Assembly (NCBI RefSeq): GCF_040939455.1
Contig: NC_134116.1
Coordinates: 71,069,900-71,133,899, forward strand
Reading direction: 5' to 3'
Origin: Microcebus murinus
Taxonomy: Eukaryota; Chordata; Mammalia; Primates; Cheirogaleidae
DNA: 64,000 bases
Below the pieces are notes generated by a model. The model saw only the letters and a program-made list of their open reading frames with translations. It was not told the origin of the DNA and searched no databases. Below, one piece after another: positions 1-12,859 of the stretch. Within the stretch, counting starts at the first letter, position 1. Every line of letters starts with the position of its first letter. Position numbers and translations under genes: made by a program.

Positions 1-520
1 TAAGGGTTTCTTCTAGACTCTCATTCCCAGTAATACCTTTATTGGCCACCCCAAAAAGAAATTCAATCTTTCTGGGGTCCCAAACTTGCCAGACCAAATA
101 TTTTAATATAGTGGCAAGTCTGTTTGTAGTGTGTACACAGAAATAAAAATATTATTCCTCATGGTAAGCAACTGCCCTTCTCATCCTTAGATTTAACAGT
201 TCGGCTAGTAACCCTCTGTAATATTTAATAGAGTCTCACTGAAATGAAGTCCAATTTCCCCCTGAAATAAAACTCCATTTTAAGCACTAGAATTTGTATG
301 CCAAATTTGGCCCTTTAAAAATAACAGAAGATATAAATTTTTACCACTGAGTTATAGGCTTTGGAAAAGAGAAGGTTAGTAATGAAAAATGTCATACAAA
401 CTGAATAGCTAATGCCAATAACGAATGTCATCTCAATAATGCATCCCACACATGACAGGATTAGCATGCAGGTCACATCAGAACTCAGCTCTGGGGTAGG
501 AGCGTGCTCACTCAGCACCT
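1..520. other. Unassigned AT-rich sequence
   Basis: I see no repeat of a family I know, no convincing exon and no open frame beyond chance length. The composition is ordinary AT-rich mammalian non-coding DNA. Confidence 0.5.
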
Positions 521-907
521 TTGGTTTTCAGACTCCATTATCTTGCTTACTTAGTAAATTTAATGTTGTGTAATTTATTCTTTATTGCCTCATTTGTAAG
601 TCTCTCTCTTTCTTCAAACCAAGGTATCTTCAGGGGTTTAGACTGCCCATTATATTCAGATGTCCATTTTTATAAAAGGATAAGAACTCTTGTTAAAGAA
701 GATGAGCAGCAAATGCTGCAGCTTATTGGAGCCAAAAAAGAAGATGCCACATTGTGTTGTGAAATTACCAAGACAAGGATGGATGGAGAGTTGGAGAATG
801 GCAAGAGCTGTTTAGCAGTGAATACTGCCTTCAACGAGAAGACCTCGATCAAATCATTACAGGAAAATGGGTTCCTATCAACAGTTTTCCTGCTCATGAA
901 AGATTAG
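521..907 (+). other. 128-codon open frame of unknown status
   Basis: This is an open frame of 128 codons opened by TTG, with the first ATG about 14 codons in (near 563). It ends in TAG at 905-907. The N-terminal third is hydrophobic and would resemble a membrane or signal segment; the rest is polar and lysine/glutamate-rich. A pyrimidine-rich run ending in cttcag lies at about 598-632, so the downstream two thirds could in principle be a terminal exon. I recognise no domain or relative. No promoter, poly-A signal or partner exon was found nearby. Chance is the more likely explanation in 64 kb read in six frames. Confidence 0.15.
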
Positions 908-1310
908 TCTTTTTAAAACTGACTTACTCAGATGATATTTCTCTACTCAGACATTTACATATACATACATATATATATATATTTTTTTCAGTTAGCACAA
1001 AGCCTCTTCTTCCTCTCTTCCACATTCCTAACCCTCATCCTTCTACTTCCGTTACCCTGCAGTGAACTTGCTCTTGTAAATCAGCAATGAATTATACTGT
1101 TCATAAAAGGACAAACATGAAGGGACACTTTTTGCAAATTTTAACATCTAGAAACCCAATATCATGCCTCAGGAAAATAAATGGTAATGATAAGTAAATC
1201 CAGATTAGTTTAAAATGTAACCTATATAGGAAATGCAAAATGCTGGGTACTTGGTTAGCTATCTTAGGTGTCTATAAGAGATGGTCCTATCGATTTAAAA
1301 ATTAAATCTG
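908..1310. other. Unassigned sequence with a short TA tract
   Basis: Non-coding sequence with an alternating TA/CA run at about 958-982 followed by a T-run. No other feature is seen. Confidence 0.5.
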
Positions 1311-1610
1311 TTGGCCAGGATCAGTGGCTCAGCCCAATAATCCCAGCACTTTGGGAGGCTCACTTGAGGCCAGGAGTTCGAGACCAGTCTGGGTAACATA
1401 GCAAGACCCCGTCTCTACAAAAAATAGTAATAAAAAATTAGCTGGGCATTGTGGTGTGCACCTGTAGCCCCAACTACTTGGAAGGCTGAGGCAGGAGGAT
1501 TGCCGAGTCCAGAAGTTTGAGGCTGCAATGAGCTGAGATCATGCCACTGCACTCCAGCCTGGGAGAAAGAACAAGACCCTGTCTCAAAAAAAAAAAAAAA
1601 AAAAAAAAAA
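1311..1610 (+). mobile_element. Old Alu SINE (AluJ-like), full length
   Basis: A dimeric Alu that starts near ggccagg, with a left arm (ccagcactttgggaggc, gaccagtctgggtaacata), a middle A-rich linker, a right arm (ctgggcattgtggtgtg, cactgcactccagcctggg) and a terminal A25 tract at 1586-1610. It lacks the lemur-specific insertion of the other two Alus and is more diverged, with short gaps near the start of both arms. This fits an early AluJ-type copy that predates the strepsirrhine expansion. The short repeat aaatctg flanks it and may be the remains of a target duplication. Confidence 0.9.
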
Positions 1611-1929
1611 TCTGATCACAAACTAGAATTTCTAAAGAGCTCAATTTATAATGTGCTCAATTTTGGGAAGAGACAGCAGGTGAAAATAACTTCTAAAAGA
1701 CATAGAAACTGGGTTAGTGCTTTCTGGAATGAACCAAATGTGAAGGACAAATGTGCCAAACTCTCCCTGGGTCCTAGACACAAGCAGATGCGCTTCCATC
1801 TGCAGGTGTGTGCACCTGATAAAGATGGAAACAACGCAATTTTGGACCTATGTGTCAAAAATGACAGCTTTGGAAGATTTTCCAAGGTCATATTCACTGT
1901 TGGTGGAGATGGCAACATGCATTGGTCAT
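1611..1929. other. Unassigned sequence
   Basis: Overlapping open frames of about 90 codons exist on both strands (1646-1931), but they resemble no protein I know and run into the MIR that follows. I treat them as chance. Confidence 0.4.
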
Positions 1930-2110
1930 GAGTACGGGCTCAGGATCAGCCAGGCCTCCCTGCTTTCCGGCTCTGTAACCCTGGGAGAGTTACTTAGCTT
2001 CTCTGCACCTTCCTTTCCTCAACTGAAAAATGGGGATGATAATAGCATAGAGTTTTTCTGAGGATGGCATGAGTTCATGCATGCAGTGCGCAGAGCAGCG
2101 CCTGCCAAAT
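1930..2110 (+). mobile_element. MIR SINE
   Basis: This matches the MIR core in order: ggctctgtaaccctggga, agttacttagcttctctg, an equivalent of cctcatctgtaaaatggg (ctcaactgaaaaatgggg), gatgataatagc and the terminal gcagcgcctg. It is an ancient tRNA-derived SINE. Confidence 0.85.
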
Positions 2111-5100
2111 CCTCAGCACTGGATGGAACGAGCTATGATTGTTTTTATTATTTCCTTAAGGATGACAGAAGGCTAAAAACTGCAAGTTCCCCGATGGGAA
2201 ACTTAACATCATCTGCTGCTATTTTGGAAATGGGAAGGTTGCCGCATGGATCCCGTGGTCATACTGACTTTTGAATCGAGAGCAAGGAAGTTTAAGGATG
2301 ACGCCATTCAGGAGGTAGGAACAGGGTACCATTATTGCTCTGTGCACCTGGACAGTCTTTATTTTTATTTGACTTAAATTCCTCACATCTTCCCCTCCTT
2401 GATACTGAATTGAGTTTTGACATGGTTATTGTTGGGCCTGCTGTCCCCAAGGTGGCTGCAGAGTAACTGCCATCGCACACCCTCTCGCTGTTCCTCTGCG
2501 GCTTCCCTTCTGGCTGAGGCACTCGGCTCCCTTTTTTGCCACCCTGCATCTTTCTACCACGCGGGTGTTCTTCCCTGCCGCTCGCCAGTGACACTCTGCT
2601 CTGACAGCCAGCCTCACCACTTCCTCCAAATGCTTCGTGGAAAAGCTCCCCTCATCCAAGAAACCTTTGCAGAATGAAAACGGTGCCTTCCGAGACAGCC
2701 AGGGAGATGAATTGGAAAACTGCTATGGGCTTCAGCCGTCCCTCCCCGCTGTCTTCACTGTCGCACCTACTACACCCGTGTAGCTTCTTCCCGTGCTGCA
2801 TTTTGCCAGCTTCTCTTTGTCTTCTTCCACTTGCCTTACTAACTTTTCAACTTCTAATTGTTTCCCTATCTGTAATCTTATAGATCTTTACTTTCAACTG
2901 AATTGTATTTACCCACATTTTCCATGCAGTGAAGTAAAAATTGATCTTATTAGTACTTTTCACCTAAGGAAGCTAAAAACACCAGACTGACTATATTGTT
3001 TTCATCAGTGCTTTTCGTCGTGCACTTGTTCCTCTGTGGATATCCCTCTTATTTCTTTCAATCCGCTATTTGTTCAGGGCCTATTATTTTAGGCACTGTT
3101 GTTTCTAACGTTTATTTTGATTAGTTTGACCAAATAGAAAAGGCAAGGAGTAGAAAGTGTTGACATTTTTTTGAGCAAAGGAGGTAGCAAATAATATGGC
3201 TAATTTTTTTGTTGCTTATACAGTAGAATGGAAAGTTGTTCTAAAATAGTGTGGATTATGTTTTACGGATTTATATGGAAACATAAATCCTAAGCCAGGT
3301 GAATTTCCATAAGAATGAGCTCTGTCTTAGGACATGCTTTCTCTCCCTAACACACCATGGCTCCTCTGCTCTGCCAGTATAGCCCGCAGAGGGGGGCAGT
3401 GCCTTTAGGACTGTCATACTCAAGGACACCCAGCAGTGGAACTGTGACCTTCATCATCATTCTCCTCCGATCTCAAGAAGCCAGTTGTAAAACCTGCCAA
3501 GCAGGGCTCTCTTAGAAACTAAATGACAGGGAAATTACAAAGGCCAAAAGAAAATAACATATACTACCATCAGTTGAATAAAAACGTCACTGGAACTTTT
3601 ATCTAAGCAAATGTAACTTTGCAGAGCCATACCAGTTTTCCATGGCAGCGTATTTGTTGGTTTTGGGCTTTGGGGGATTGTTATACCATTGCACGATGCA
3701 GTAGGAGGTGTTTGGGGGCCTTCTCTGCTGTATTTTCACTCTGCTGTATTTTACTTTAAATCATCCTTCAGAGCGTGGTGATTCGTTGTTCATAATGGTT
3801 ATGTCAATAATGACTGTCGGATGAGTGCAAACACAAAGGCAAATGCACAGAGCATTTACACACTGTGCCTGGGCTCTGCAGTGTGTTCAGAAGGGAGTAT
3901 TAATACATAGCACTGTTTTCTGACACTCTTACCTGTTCTGCTCTTGGAAAATCCCCAAGTAGCACATTCCAAGCGAGTGGGGAAAGGAGGCGCTGCCCGG
4001 GGACGATGGGGGGGGGCTCTCTCTCTAGGGCCCGAGGCCTTGGCAAACTGGGAATGAGGAAACTGGAGGGAAGTGCTGTTTCCTTGCCAACAAGATTTCA
4101 GTTATTTGCAAACTGCAGTTTGCCCAGAGGACAAGACACTACTGCTTCTTTCCTGATTCAACTTTGTTTTGTTTGTTACTCGAATATACTTATATCTTGA
4201 TGATTCTGGTCTCTGAAAAAGATGAAATTAAGAATTTTGAGAAATCAACTTATCAGAGAGAAGTAGAAACCAGAGGCTAATAATGGTTTTGGAGCGTGGA
4301 AGTCCAACAGCACCTATAATTAGGGCAGCAGGTCACAGAGTCACTGCAGTCGGAGCGTATTTCTTTCTTGAATGCAATATGCATTAATATTACATGGGCT
4401 ATTTTCTCCTCTGTCTGTTTTACTTACTTTCATAGTTAGCTTTGCAGTGACCTGGTACCCCAGTTACCTTGTTCTTCCAAAGCCGGCCTCCAGAGACAGA
4501 GGCTGTCTTTTTTCCGAGCTTAACTCAGTTAGCCACGTAGCTCGTGGTGAACTCTAGGAAGTTAGAATACACCTACCAAAATGATCCCAGGGCTTTCAGA
4601 TGCAGTGGTTGGAAACACTCTGGAAATGCCTCCCTTAAGCCATTGCACTGGTACAATAATGAATAAAGGGGAACCTAGCATGTTCCATAACTAAGTGTAT
4701 TTCCCAATTTCAGTGTGTGTGGAATGTGTATGCAGAGAGAGTAGAAAAGAGTAAGAGAGAAAAGGAGCTAGAGATAGGATTTTCCTTCTTTACCATCTTT
4801 TTATTCCTTCCCCCAATCAGTGGCTACTGGATAGAAGTTCTAAGCCCAGCCTAGAAGTTTCTGAAATCTTTGTTTAAAGCATTGCTTTTGAAAGGGAGGG
4901 AGGATGGGGAAGACTTTTCATGTAACATGTGTGTGTCCTGTCTAGTAAAATCCTCTGTGAGGGGCTTTTGATTGAATATTTAATATGTTCTAGAAAAATA
5001 TATTTCCATAGATAAAGGACCTAATAGGTGTTGGTCTTCTGGTAATCAAGCCATCTGGTGAGAAGCACAGCTATCTAGAGTAGTTTGGGCATGGCCTCCT

Positions 5101-5755
5101 CTTCTTGGTGAAGAACTGGTACCTCTGTTAATTGTGTAAAGCAGTAGTATCAAATGTACCTGACAAATACCATAATATGGTATAAAATTCATTTTTAAAA
5201 AAGGTTTTGGAACATTATATTATCCATTTTGAGAAAAATAAAGTTAGACAGTTATGCATACAAAAAAGTCCACATGGAATGAAATGTTAATATTTATTAT
5301 AAAAACATTAGAAGAAAATAGTGAAAGATTATTTTTATTATTATTTCAAGGCGGAAGAGGAGCCTTCTTAAGAATGTACAAATTGAAGAATTCATAAAGG
5401 ATAAATGTACAAATTTGACTTGACTACACAAGGAGAAAAAAATTTCCATGTGATTAAAGATGCAATAAACAACATAAATAATGCAACTAGAGACACAAAC
5501 ATGCCTGAAAAAGAAAACACCAGACCAACTTTAAGATGAGTTAAACATCTCCAGTTGCCCCTGCAAAGATCCATGCCGAAGTTGGGCTGTCCAAGTCAAA
5601 TAGCTCACTCAGTCCCCTCTCTTTGCAAATCTCCAATACCTCCTCCTTCCTTCTCATTCTCAGCTGATGATCTTTTTATTTCATTGAGAACATAGAATCA
5701 ATAAATCAGAACAAATGTCCTTGCTCTCCCAGCATCACATTGACCAGTTCTCCTG
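2111..5755. other. Long stretch without recognised features
   Basis: I see no assignable repeat or gene in this 3.6 kb. Small open frames around 2292-2677 overlap on both strands and look like shadows of a moderately GC-rich patch. A run of seven to nine G sits near 4007-4015. Ancient repeats too decayed to recognise by eye may be present. Confidence 0.4.
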
Positions 5756-5759
5756 CTTT

Positions 5760-6300
5760 ACACCTGTATATGTTGCTTCGTTGCTTCTTATTACAAGTAG
5801 ATGGAAGATCTGTGCTCTTAGCTAAGCTCAGAGTCTCCACTTGGACACTGGATCACATAGCCTCTTATCTACCCAAGGACTTGTCCTCTCTTCTATTTCA
5901 TTAATTTAAACTCTCCACAGGCTCACTGCCATTGCTGCACAAACATCTTAGAAGAACATCTCCCATACTATAAAAATAAAATAAGCTTCCCTTGATCCTA
6001 TATCTGCCTCCAGAAACTCTGTTTTTAGAACAAAATCCCTTCCAAGTAGACTTGGTGTGTCCCTCTCCTCTGCCATTCTCTCTAGAGACCAATTCACTTA
6101 GAATTTTGTCTCCCTCCACTAAAGTCCTTTTTCTCAAAGTAACTGATGATTTCCAAATAGAATAATGTGTTCTAAATCCTCAACTTAAATCTACTCCTCT
6201 GTCACTTAATATCTGAGCTTAGACTATGACAAACAACCTACTATGTATGGCAGTGACCTTCCATGTGATCTTTCTGCTCCCATTCTTCCTGAGGTCCCTT
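5760..6300 (+). mobile_element. Decayed LINE coding fragment, probably L2-type
   Basis: The segment around 6125-6185 (ctcaaagtaactgatgattt, caaatagaataatgtgttct) resembles the ancient LINE stretch that normally reads 'caaagtcaccaatgacctcc' and 'tgccaaatccaatgg', upstream of the conserved 3' end that follows here at about 6365. No reading frame survives. The L2 label is provisional. Confidence 0.4.
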
Positions 6301-6307
6301 TATAGAT

Positions 6308-6309
<2 letters not shown>

Positions 6310-6360
<51 letters not shown>
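6310..6360 (+). repeat. (AC)n microsatellite, about 25 units
   Basis: This is an uninterrupted AC dinucleotide run. A tract this long and pure is normally length-polymorphic. Its antisense reading explains the run of alternating Cys-Val codons in a minus-strand open frame here. Confidence 0.98.
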
Positions 6361-6362
<2 letters not shown>

Positions 6363-6364
6363 CT

Positions 6365-6945
6365 ATTCTGCACAGTAGACAGACTGGTCCTTTCCAAATG
6401 GAGATCAGATGTCATCACTCCCCTACGAACAATTCTTAATTGCTTCTATTCGCCAATGAAATAAAATTGATAGTCCATAATTTACAAGGCCTTAAGTTTT
6501 CTGGGCCCTGCCTATTTCTCTAGGCTGGTGTTTTACCACCCTTGTCTTTAATTGTGGTCCTCCAGCAAAACTGGCCTTCTTGCAGTTTCTGGAACACTAT
6601 GATCATGCTCCTACCTCAGGGCCTTTGCACATGCTATTTCCTCAGATTGGAATGTTTTCCCTCCAAATATCAGCTCATTTCAGTCATCAGATGACTCCCC
6701 TGAACACCCTATTATAAAACAGCATACATAATCACTTTATAGCTCTTACTTCTACTCTATTATTCCTTATAACACTTATACAACATTATATCTAAGTGCC
6801 ATTGTTTATTGTATATTTTCCACACTAAACTGTTAACTCCAAGAGAGTGGGACTGTGTTTTACTAATGTTGTTCTGGTAGCTAGAACAATGTGTGCCACT
6901 AAGTGCTCAATAAATATCTCTTGATAAATAAATTAATGAATAAAA
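6365..6945 (+). mobile_element. Ancient LINE 3' end (L2-type)
   Basis: It contains the conserved blocks gtcatcactcccctacgaa, tacaaggccttaagttttct, cagggcctttgcacatgc and ttggaatgttttccctccaa. It then closes with the common tail ctcaataaatatctcttgat and a gataa/gaata A-rich end near 6925-6945. The block order fits one old LINE copy read on the plus strand, with the AC microsatellite near its upstream edge. I am sure of the ancient-LINE call and less sure of the family. Confidence 0.6.
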
Positions 6946-7640
6946 GACAAACCACAGACTAGAAAAAAGTATTTGCAGCATATAGAACAGACAACAAATT
7001 AATATTCAGAATGCAAAGAGCTGGCACAAATCAATAAACACAAAAAGGCAATCTAACAGAAAAAAAATTTTTTTAGAAAAGATTATAAACAGTAAATGCA
7101 CGGAGGAAGAAATCCAAGTAGTAATAAACATCTGAAAAGATGCTACAAACTTCACAGATAATCAGAGAAGTATCAATTAAAACAATAAACTACCACTTTT
7201 TTATTCATAGTGGGAAAATTTAAATGGTTAATATCTATTGGTAGCCAGTGTTTGCAGAAATGAATACTATTGCAAAATAGTGGTGACAATATAAATGGGC
7301 AAAGATTTTAATTTCTTTGGAGAGCAATTTGGTATTGAGTATCACAATTTTAATATCTTTTGGTCCAGCAATTTCACTTCTATGAATCTAAATTTTTCAG
7401 AGAATACTCACACATCTACAAGGCTATTTATTTATTGCAGCATGGTTTTATTTAGCAAAAAACTGGAAATAATCTAAACATCCATTAATAGGAACATCAG
7501 TTAACTTTGAGATGGGGAAAGGGATGAAATTAGGGCATAAAGGTGGGATCTTAAAATTTTATTTTGTATAATTATGCATTATATGTTTTTAGCAATGAGA
7601 TAGTATATAATTATTTTTTAGTAACTTATAATAATTGGAA
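6946..7640 (+). mobile_element. L1M fragment (ORF2 3' part and 3' UTR), plus strand
   Basis: Decayed L1 ORF2 C-terminal text is readable: agtatttgcagcatatagaa, gacaacaaattaatattcag, the equivalent of 'cagagaaatgcaaatcaaaac' near 7165 (cagagaagtatcaattaaaa), cagcaatttcacttctatga, and tatttattgcagcatggt. There are many stops and gaps. It is an old copy (L1M grade), not mobile. Confidence 0.8.
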
Positions 7641-7713
7641 AATGTTTGATGGGTGAGAACAATGTATACTTCTAGGAGGCCCATTAAATAGCTTTGGGGA
7701 AGAGGGAATTTTC

Positions 7714-8165
7714 TGGTTATCGATTGTTACATAATCAATTCCAAAGCTTTGTGAGTTGAAACCATTTGTTATATTTCATAATCTTGTGGGTCAGAGATTT
7801 GAGCAGGGCTCCATGTATAATTCTTCTGCCCCACAGAGCACTGGCTAAGGTCACCTAGTGGTACTCAGTGGGCTTGTCTGGAGAGTCCAAGATGGCTTCA
7901 TTCACAGGTCCAGTACCTTGAAGTAGTGGTTGGTTGACTGTGTTTATCTGAGACTGGCAACTGGAGCAACCCCATGTGGCCTCTCCAACATGGTGGTCAT
8001 GAGGTGGCTGGACTTCTGGTGTGGTGGCAGAACTCACAGAGACAGGGAGCTGAGTGAGGGCGAGGAAGTAGAAGCTGCCCATCACGTATAGCTTCCATTT
8101 ATAGACGACTAAGACTGACCCCCACCATGCCCATTCTCATATTGGGTGGAATAATGTGTTCAGCT
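7714..8165 (-). mobile_element. MaLR LTR (MLT1-type), minus strand
   Basis: Read on the minus strand, the LTR 3' end (poly-A region, 'ttaagccactaagttttggg' equivalent) lies at 7714-7790, where the plus strand has ggttatcgattgttacataa and cataatcttgtgggtcagag. The middle has gtggcctctccaacatgg and gaagtagaagctgcccatca, as in MLT1 copies. The far boundary is approximate. It appears to be a solo LTR, since no internal MaLR sequence adjoins it. Confidence 0.7.
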
Positions 8166-8689
8166 TGGTGTTAACTGCACAGAGAAGTCCAATAATAAAG
8201 CTGGAGCCTCGCCTGAGGCTGAGAGTGGAGAGCAGACTGGAGTTATGCATTTGAGAGGCAAAGCGTACAGGGAGTAATGAAAACCTCAGGAGTGAAGAAT
8301 GTCACCCAAAGCACGCAGAGATGGTTTAAGGTCCACGCTGTATTAGCACTGTGGCGATTATTTTCTTCATAGCTGGGCTTCAGGAGAGAGAAGTTGGGTT
8401 GTTGGTTTGAGCTAGGGGGGATACTATCAGGGAGGATTTGAAGGAATGCCAGGAGTGTTCTCTAGCAGATTCTTATGTTGGTATTTATTTTCCACATATT
8501 GTGAAATTCTCAAAGACACATAGGAAGCTGATAATTCCTAGGAGAGGGTGGTTACAGCCATCCACCATATTGTTCAGTCTGCGTAAGGAGGAAACTACAA
8601 CAAAGAGGTCGTTGATGGCCTAAAACAGAAGGGAGCTATAGTGACAGACTGAATTTATTTCTCTTCAAAATCCTCTTTTTTGAAGACAG
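8166..8689. other. Unassigned sequence
   Basis: No repeat family or exon is recognised. A 61-codon open frame (8438-8623) has no recognisable similarity. Confidence 0.4.
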
Positions 8690-9439
8690 TGTAAGTGAAA
8701 TTCATGCTCATTATAACATTTAAACAATAGAGAAATGTTTAAATTTAATAGTGAAAGGCAATCTCATCCCACGCTCCATATCTGTCTTTCTTGCTACTAT
8801 TTTTATTTTAACATTTATTTTATTTGAAAAAAATGTATTATGAATTATTTTAAGCATACAGGAAATTATAGTATAATATAAGAAATATTGTCATATTGCC
8901 ATTAAGCTAAATTAACAAAGAGTAACCTTTCTTCATATGTGGTTTGCACTTTTCTTAAAAGAAGTAAAATATGAAAGATGCACATGAGGTTCTCATTGTA
9001 ACTCTAACATGTTACACCCTTTCCCTCTATTCTGAGTTTATGTGTGTTCTCAATGATCTTTTTTGGCATGTTTACTCCATATGCACATGCCAATTGGCCA
9101 TAAATAATATTGTTTTATGTGGTGACAGAATTTGCACATATGGTATGCTGTTAATATTGTTCATCGACTTTCATTTTTCACTTCTACATTATGTTCTTGA
9201 TATATACCTATGTCCACAAAAGTAGATCAAGTGTATTCATTTTAATACACTTTAATTACTTTATAGTTTTCCATCATAGGATTATATTCAAATGTATTTA
9301 ACTGTTCAACTGAAGTTAGACAATTTAATTGTTTCTAAGTTGGGGATTTTATAAAGACTGCTATAAAATATGTCTTCATGCATATATCTGTGTATGCCTC
9401 AGTGGAGGCTCTGGAGAGTATATACCAAGAAATAATCTG

Positions 9440-10005
9440 ATTTTAATAAGAGGCAAAATCTTCAATTCACTCTGGCTTAAAAATGAAAGCATTTATTATT
9501 TTACTTAAAAGCAGGTTTGGGGTGGGGTTGGCTTTTTAGGGTTGGTTTATTCAAGACTCAATAAGGTTATCAAGGAGCCATTCCCTTCCTTCTTCCATCT
9601 TGTCATCTGGGTATGGCTCCTTCTCAGGCCAGTAGTGGAATGATTGCAGAATTTGCAAACATGACATCCAAATATGGCAGCGTCCCAAAGAAGAGGGAAG
9701 GCTGTTTTTCCTAAGGCAATCTCTCAGGAATTGTAAACTTTCCCCAGAATAACCCCAGCAGACCAACCTCTGTAATTTATTTGCTGCAATTAGGTCATTG
9801 CCAATGGCAATATGATCACTTTTAGAAAAAAGCAAGCCCAATCCTAGAACTGTAGGTTGAATCTTCTTCCACTGAAGCGCATGACTATACTGGGGAAGGA
9901 ATGGCTGGGGAAATAACATCAGGCTTCTATAGAAAAGGAGAGGGTTTGGGAAAGGTTGCTGGTAGGCACTCAGTGGTATCCCATGCACAAATTATGTCTA
10001 TATTT
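9440..10005. mobile_element. Unclassified repeat inserted in the L1M
   Basis: About 560 bp interrupt the antisense L1M text between tataccaagaaataatctg and aactttactaggccaaattg, which would be adjacent in an intact L1M. The segment begins with ttcactctggcttaaaaatg and an A/T-rich 'catttattattttacttaaa', a style I associate with old interspersed repeats, but I cannot name the family. It contains the longest open frame outside the L1s (9551-9988, minus, 145 codons), whose product resembles nothing I recognise. Confidence 0.4.
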
Positions 10006-10370
10006 AACTTTACTAGGCCAAATTGTTCTTCAATGTATATACATACTAATTTAAACTCCCACCAGTAACATATAAGGGTTCCTAGCAAATATCCTCACCA
10101 TTATTTGGTAAATCCAGATATTGGATTATTGCTGATCTCTGGAGTATATAATGTTTCATTACTGCTTTATTTTTGCTGATTACTTTTAATATGTTTTGGA
10201 TATTTCACCTTTTTTTATGAGCTGTTTGTTCATTCCACTTGACTATTTGTCTATTGAGTTGTCTTTTTCTTAGTGATATGTACAAATCCTTTATACTAAT
10301 GTTTTTGTACAGCATTCCTTTGTCAATAGAGATTATGAATATCTTCTCTCAATCTGTTATTTTTCTATTT

Positions 10371-10720
<350 letters not shown>

Positions 10721-10780
10721 TGTTATTTTTCTATTAACCTTGTTTATGTGAAGAGTAGACTCCCCAGTTGTTGTAGAGTA

Positions 10781-10954
10781 AGCTTAGGAAGTAAGAAAGA
10801 TGAAAGAATTATAGGCATGGTAAGATCCAGGAATATCAAAATTTAAGGATTTGGAAGTGGAGTCATTCTTTGTGTAATAGAAGACCAAGGGTCAGATAGT
10901 AAGTTGCTAAAGTGGAAAGGCAAAGAATGTGGATGGTCAATGAGCTGTGATATT
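10781..10954. other. Unassigned sequence
   Basis: No recognisable feature lies between the L1M tail and the MIR. Confidence 0.4.
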
Positions 10955-11212
10955 GGAGTATCTAATTTACTGAGCACTTGCTATATGCCAAGTTGGTTTG
11001 GGTGCTTTAGATGTATTATTGAACCAACCTAACCTTTGCAATGATTCTGTGAGGTAAGTGCTATTATTACATTCCAGATTTACAGATCAGGAGACTGAGG
11101 TATAGAGTAACATGGTGACAGGCACAGACAGACTGGGTAATTTTCCCAAAGTCACCCAGTTAACCCATGAAGCTGGTTCCAAAGCCTATGTTCTTAACTT
11201 CTATCTACACAA
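10955..11212 (-). mobile_element. MIR SINE, minus strand
   Basis: Reverse-complement MIR blocks appear in order: tactgagcacttgctatatg, gattctgtgaggtaagtgct, attattacattccagattta, caggagactgaggtatagag, aagtcacccagttaaccca and a final cctatgttcttaacttct. Confidence 0.9.
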
Positions 11213-12859
11213 TCTCTCATATCTCAGGTTTACTGCTATGATGGCAAGATTTGGAAGAAAGAAGAACACAGAAACAGTTGTCCAAGGCTTCTCCTGTATG
11301 TATAGTAGTTGGCAGTATGCATTTTTTTTTAAATTCAGATTCCCAGATTTAAATATAGCAGAAGAAAAGACATGAATTCCAAAGTTTTTTTTTTGTTTCA
11401 AAACCAGCTATTTTCCTCCCTGTCTCCTTTCTTCCTTCCTTCCTTCCATCCTTCTTCCCACTATGTAGATATGCTTCATGAATTTTTAATATTACACTCT
11501 ATTATTTTGCCTAGTATCATAAGCATAATCCATTAGCAACTTCACATGTGAACACAACCAATTGATGTAAATAGTCATGAAAAAAATAATTCTTTGTTTA
11601 ACTACGACATCCTGTCCTTTTATCCTTAGGTGTCTTACTATCCTCATTTGGATTTAGAAACATTAAAAGCCTCTGAGTTTTCAATGTCTCCTGTGAATAG
11701 TTTTTCCTCTTCATATAATAAAGAAGTCTTTTTATTTTCTTTTTGTACCATTACCTCCTACGATAAAAATAAAAAAAACTCCTGATATCCTTTAGATCTA
11801 AAAACCAAAAATTGCCATAAAGATAATGAGCTTTGAAACTAATGACTAGGCGGTGGCGGCCCCCTTCAGCAAGCAGAGCCAGTGGGAGTCAGGGCTCCAA
11901 AGACATCAGACAGGTTTTGTCTTTCAACCTGCAGCCTGTCTATCTACAATCACAATTGTCACAGTCACCTACTGGTCTTTACACACATTTGCAGTCTGAG
12001 TGAAAAATTGCAACATATGGGTAAAGGGAAGAAAAGCAGCTTTGTCATTTGTATCAGGAAGGTGTATATCACTCTCACTTAAGAGGGATCATGAATTACT
12101 TTCAAATCCTACTTCTCCAATATATTTGAAAGGACTCTCAGGGTATCAAGTCCACTGATGCAGGCTAATGGTCCTGCCAATCTCTGCCATTACCACCTGG
12201 TTCCAGGGACAGAGGGCTGTTTTCAAACTCTAACAAGGTAGGAGTTACTAATTAAGAAGATTTAGGCTAGAAATCTTCCCTAGGGATAACTAACCAAAAA
12301 TAGGGGATAACGAGGCTGAGCTAGTTGTATGGTGGAGAACAATAGTAACACCTTCTTTCATTGCCAAAATATCCCCGTTATATAAATAAACTAGTGACTT
12401 GCTTCTGCCATATAGTTGCATAGTTGTTTCAGTTGTCTTTTTCTTCTCCAATATATTTTAAATTCTGTAATGGGTAAGGATTGTAGTTTGTATTATATTT
12501 CTTTTCTATATACAACACTACTGCCTTCCACCTGCTCTCCCTGCCAGCAGGGATAATTACCCCTGCCTTCATTCTATAAGCCATGCTTCCTCTCTCTCCT
12601 CCCTAAGTATGAGAGCGGATAGACCCCATCAAGGATAGCCTGCTAATTACTCCCTGGGTAGGGTAGTGAACAGATTTTCGGAATTGGCCTCCTAGTATTT
12701 TAGTGCATGATTGTCAAATTTCTAACTTCAGAAGTTAAAATCAAAATGCAATTCTTGAGAAAAACTTAACATATTATACATACAGACACATACATATACA
12801 CACACATACATACACAAAAGAAGATAATAAAATTTAAAATAATTCAATTTACTTTAAAT
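11213..12859. other. Unassigned sequence with small simple repeats
   Basis: No gene is recognised. There is a CTTC-rich patch at about 11424-11458 and a CA/TA-rich patch at about 12780-12820. An 87-codon open frame at 11112-11375 overlaps the MIR and is not credible. Confidence 0.4.

Noticed and set aside
2292..2677. Overlapping frames of 77-100 codons on both strands
   Set aside because: Three frames on two strands overlap in one GC-richer patch with no motif, signal or splice evidence. Chance is sufficient.
6224..6418. Minus-strand frame with a long Cys-Val repeat
   Set aside because: It is the translation of the (AC)n microsatellite, not a protein.
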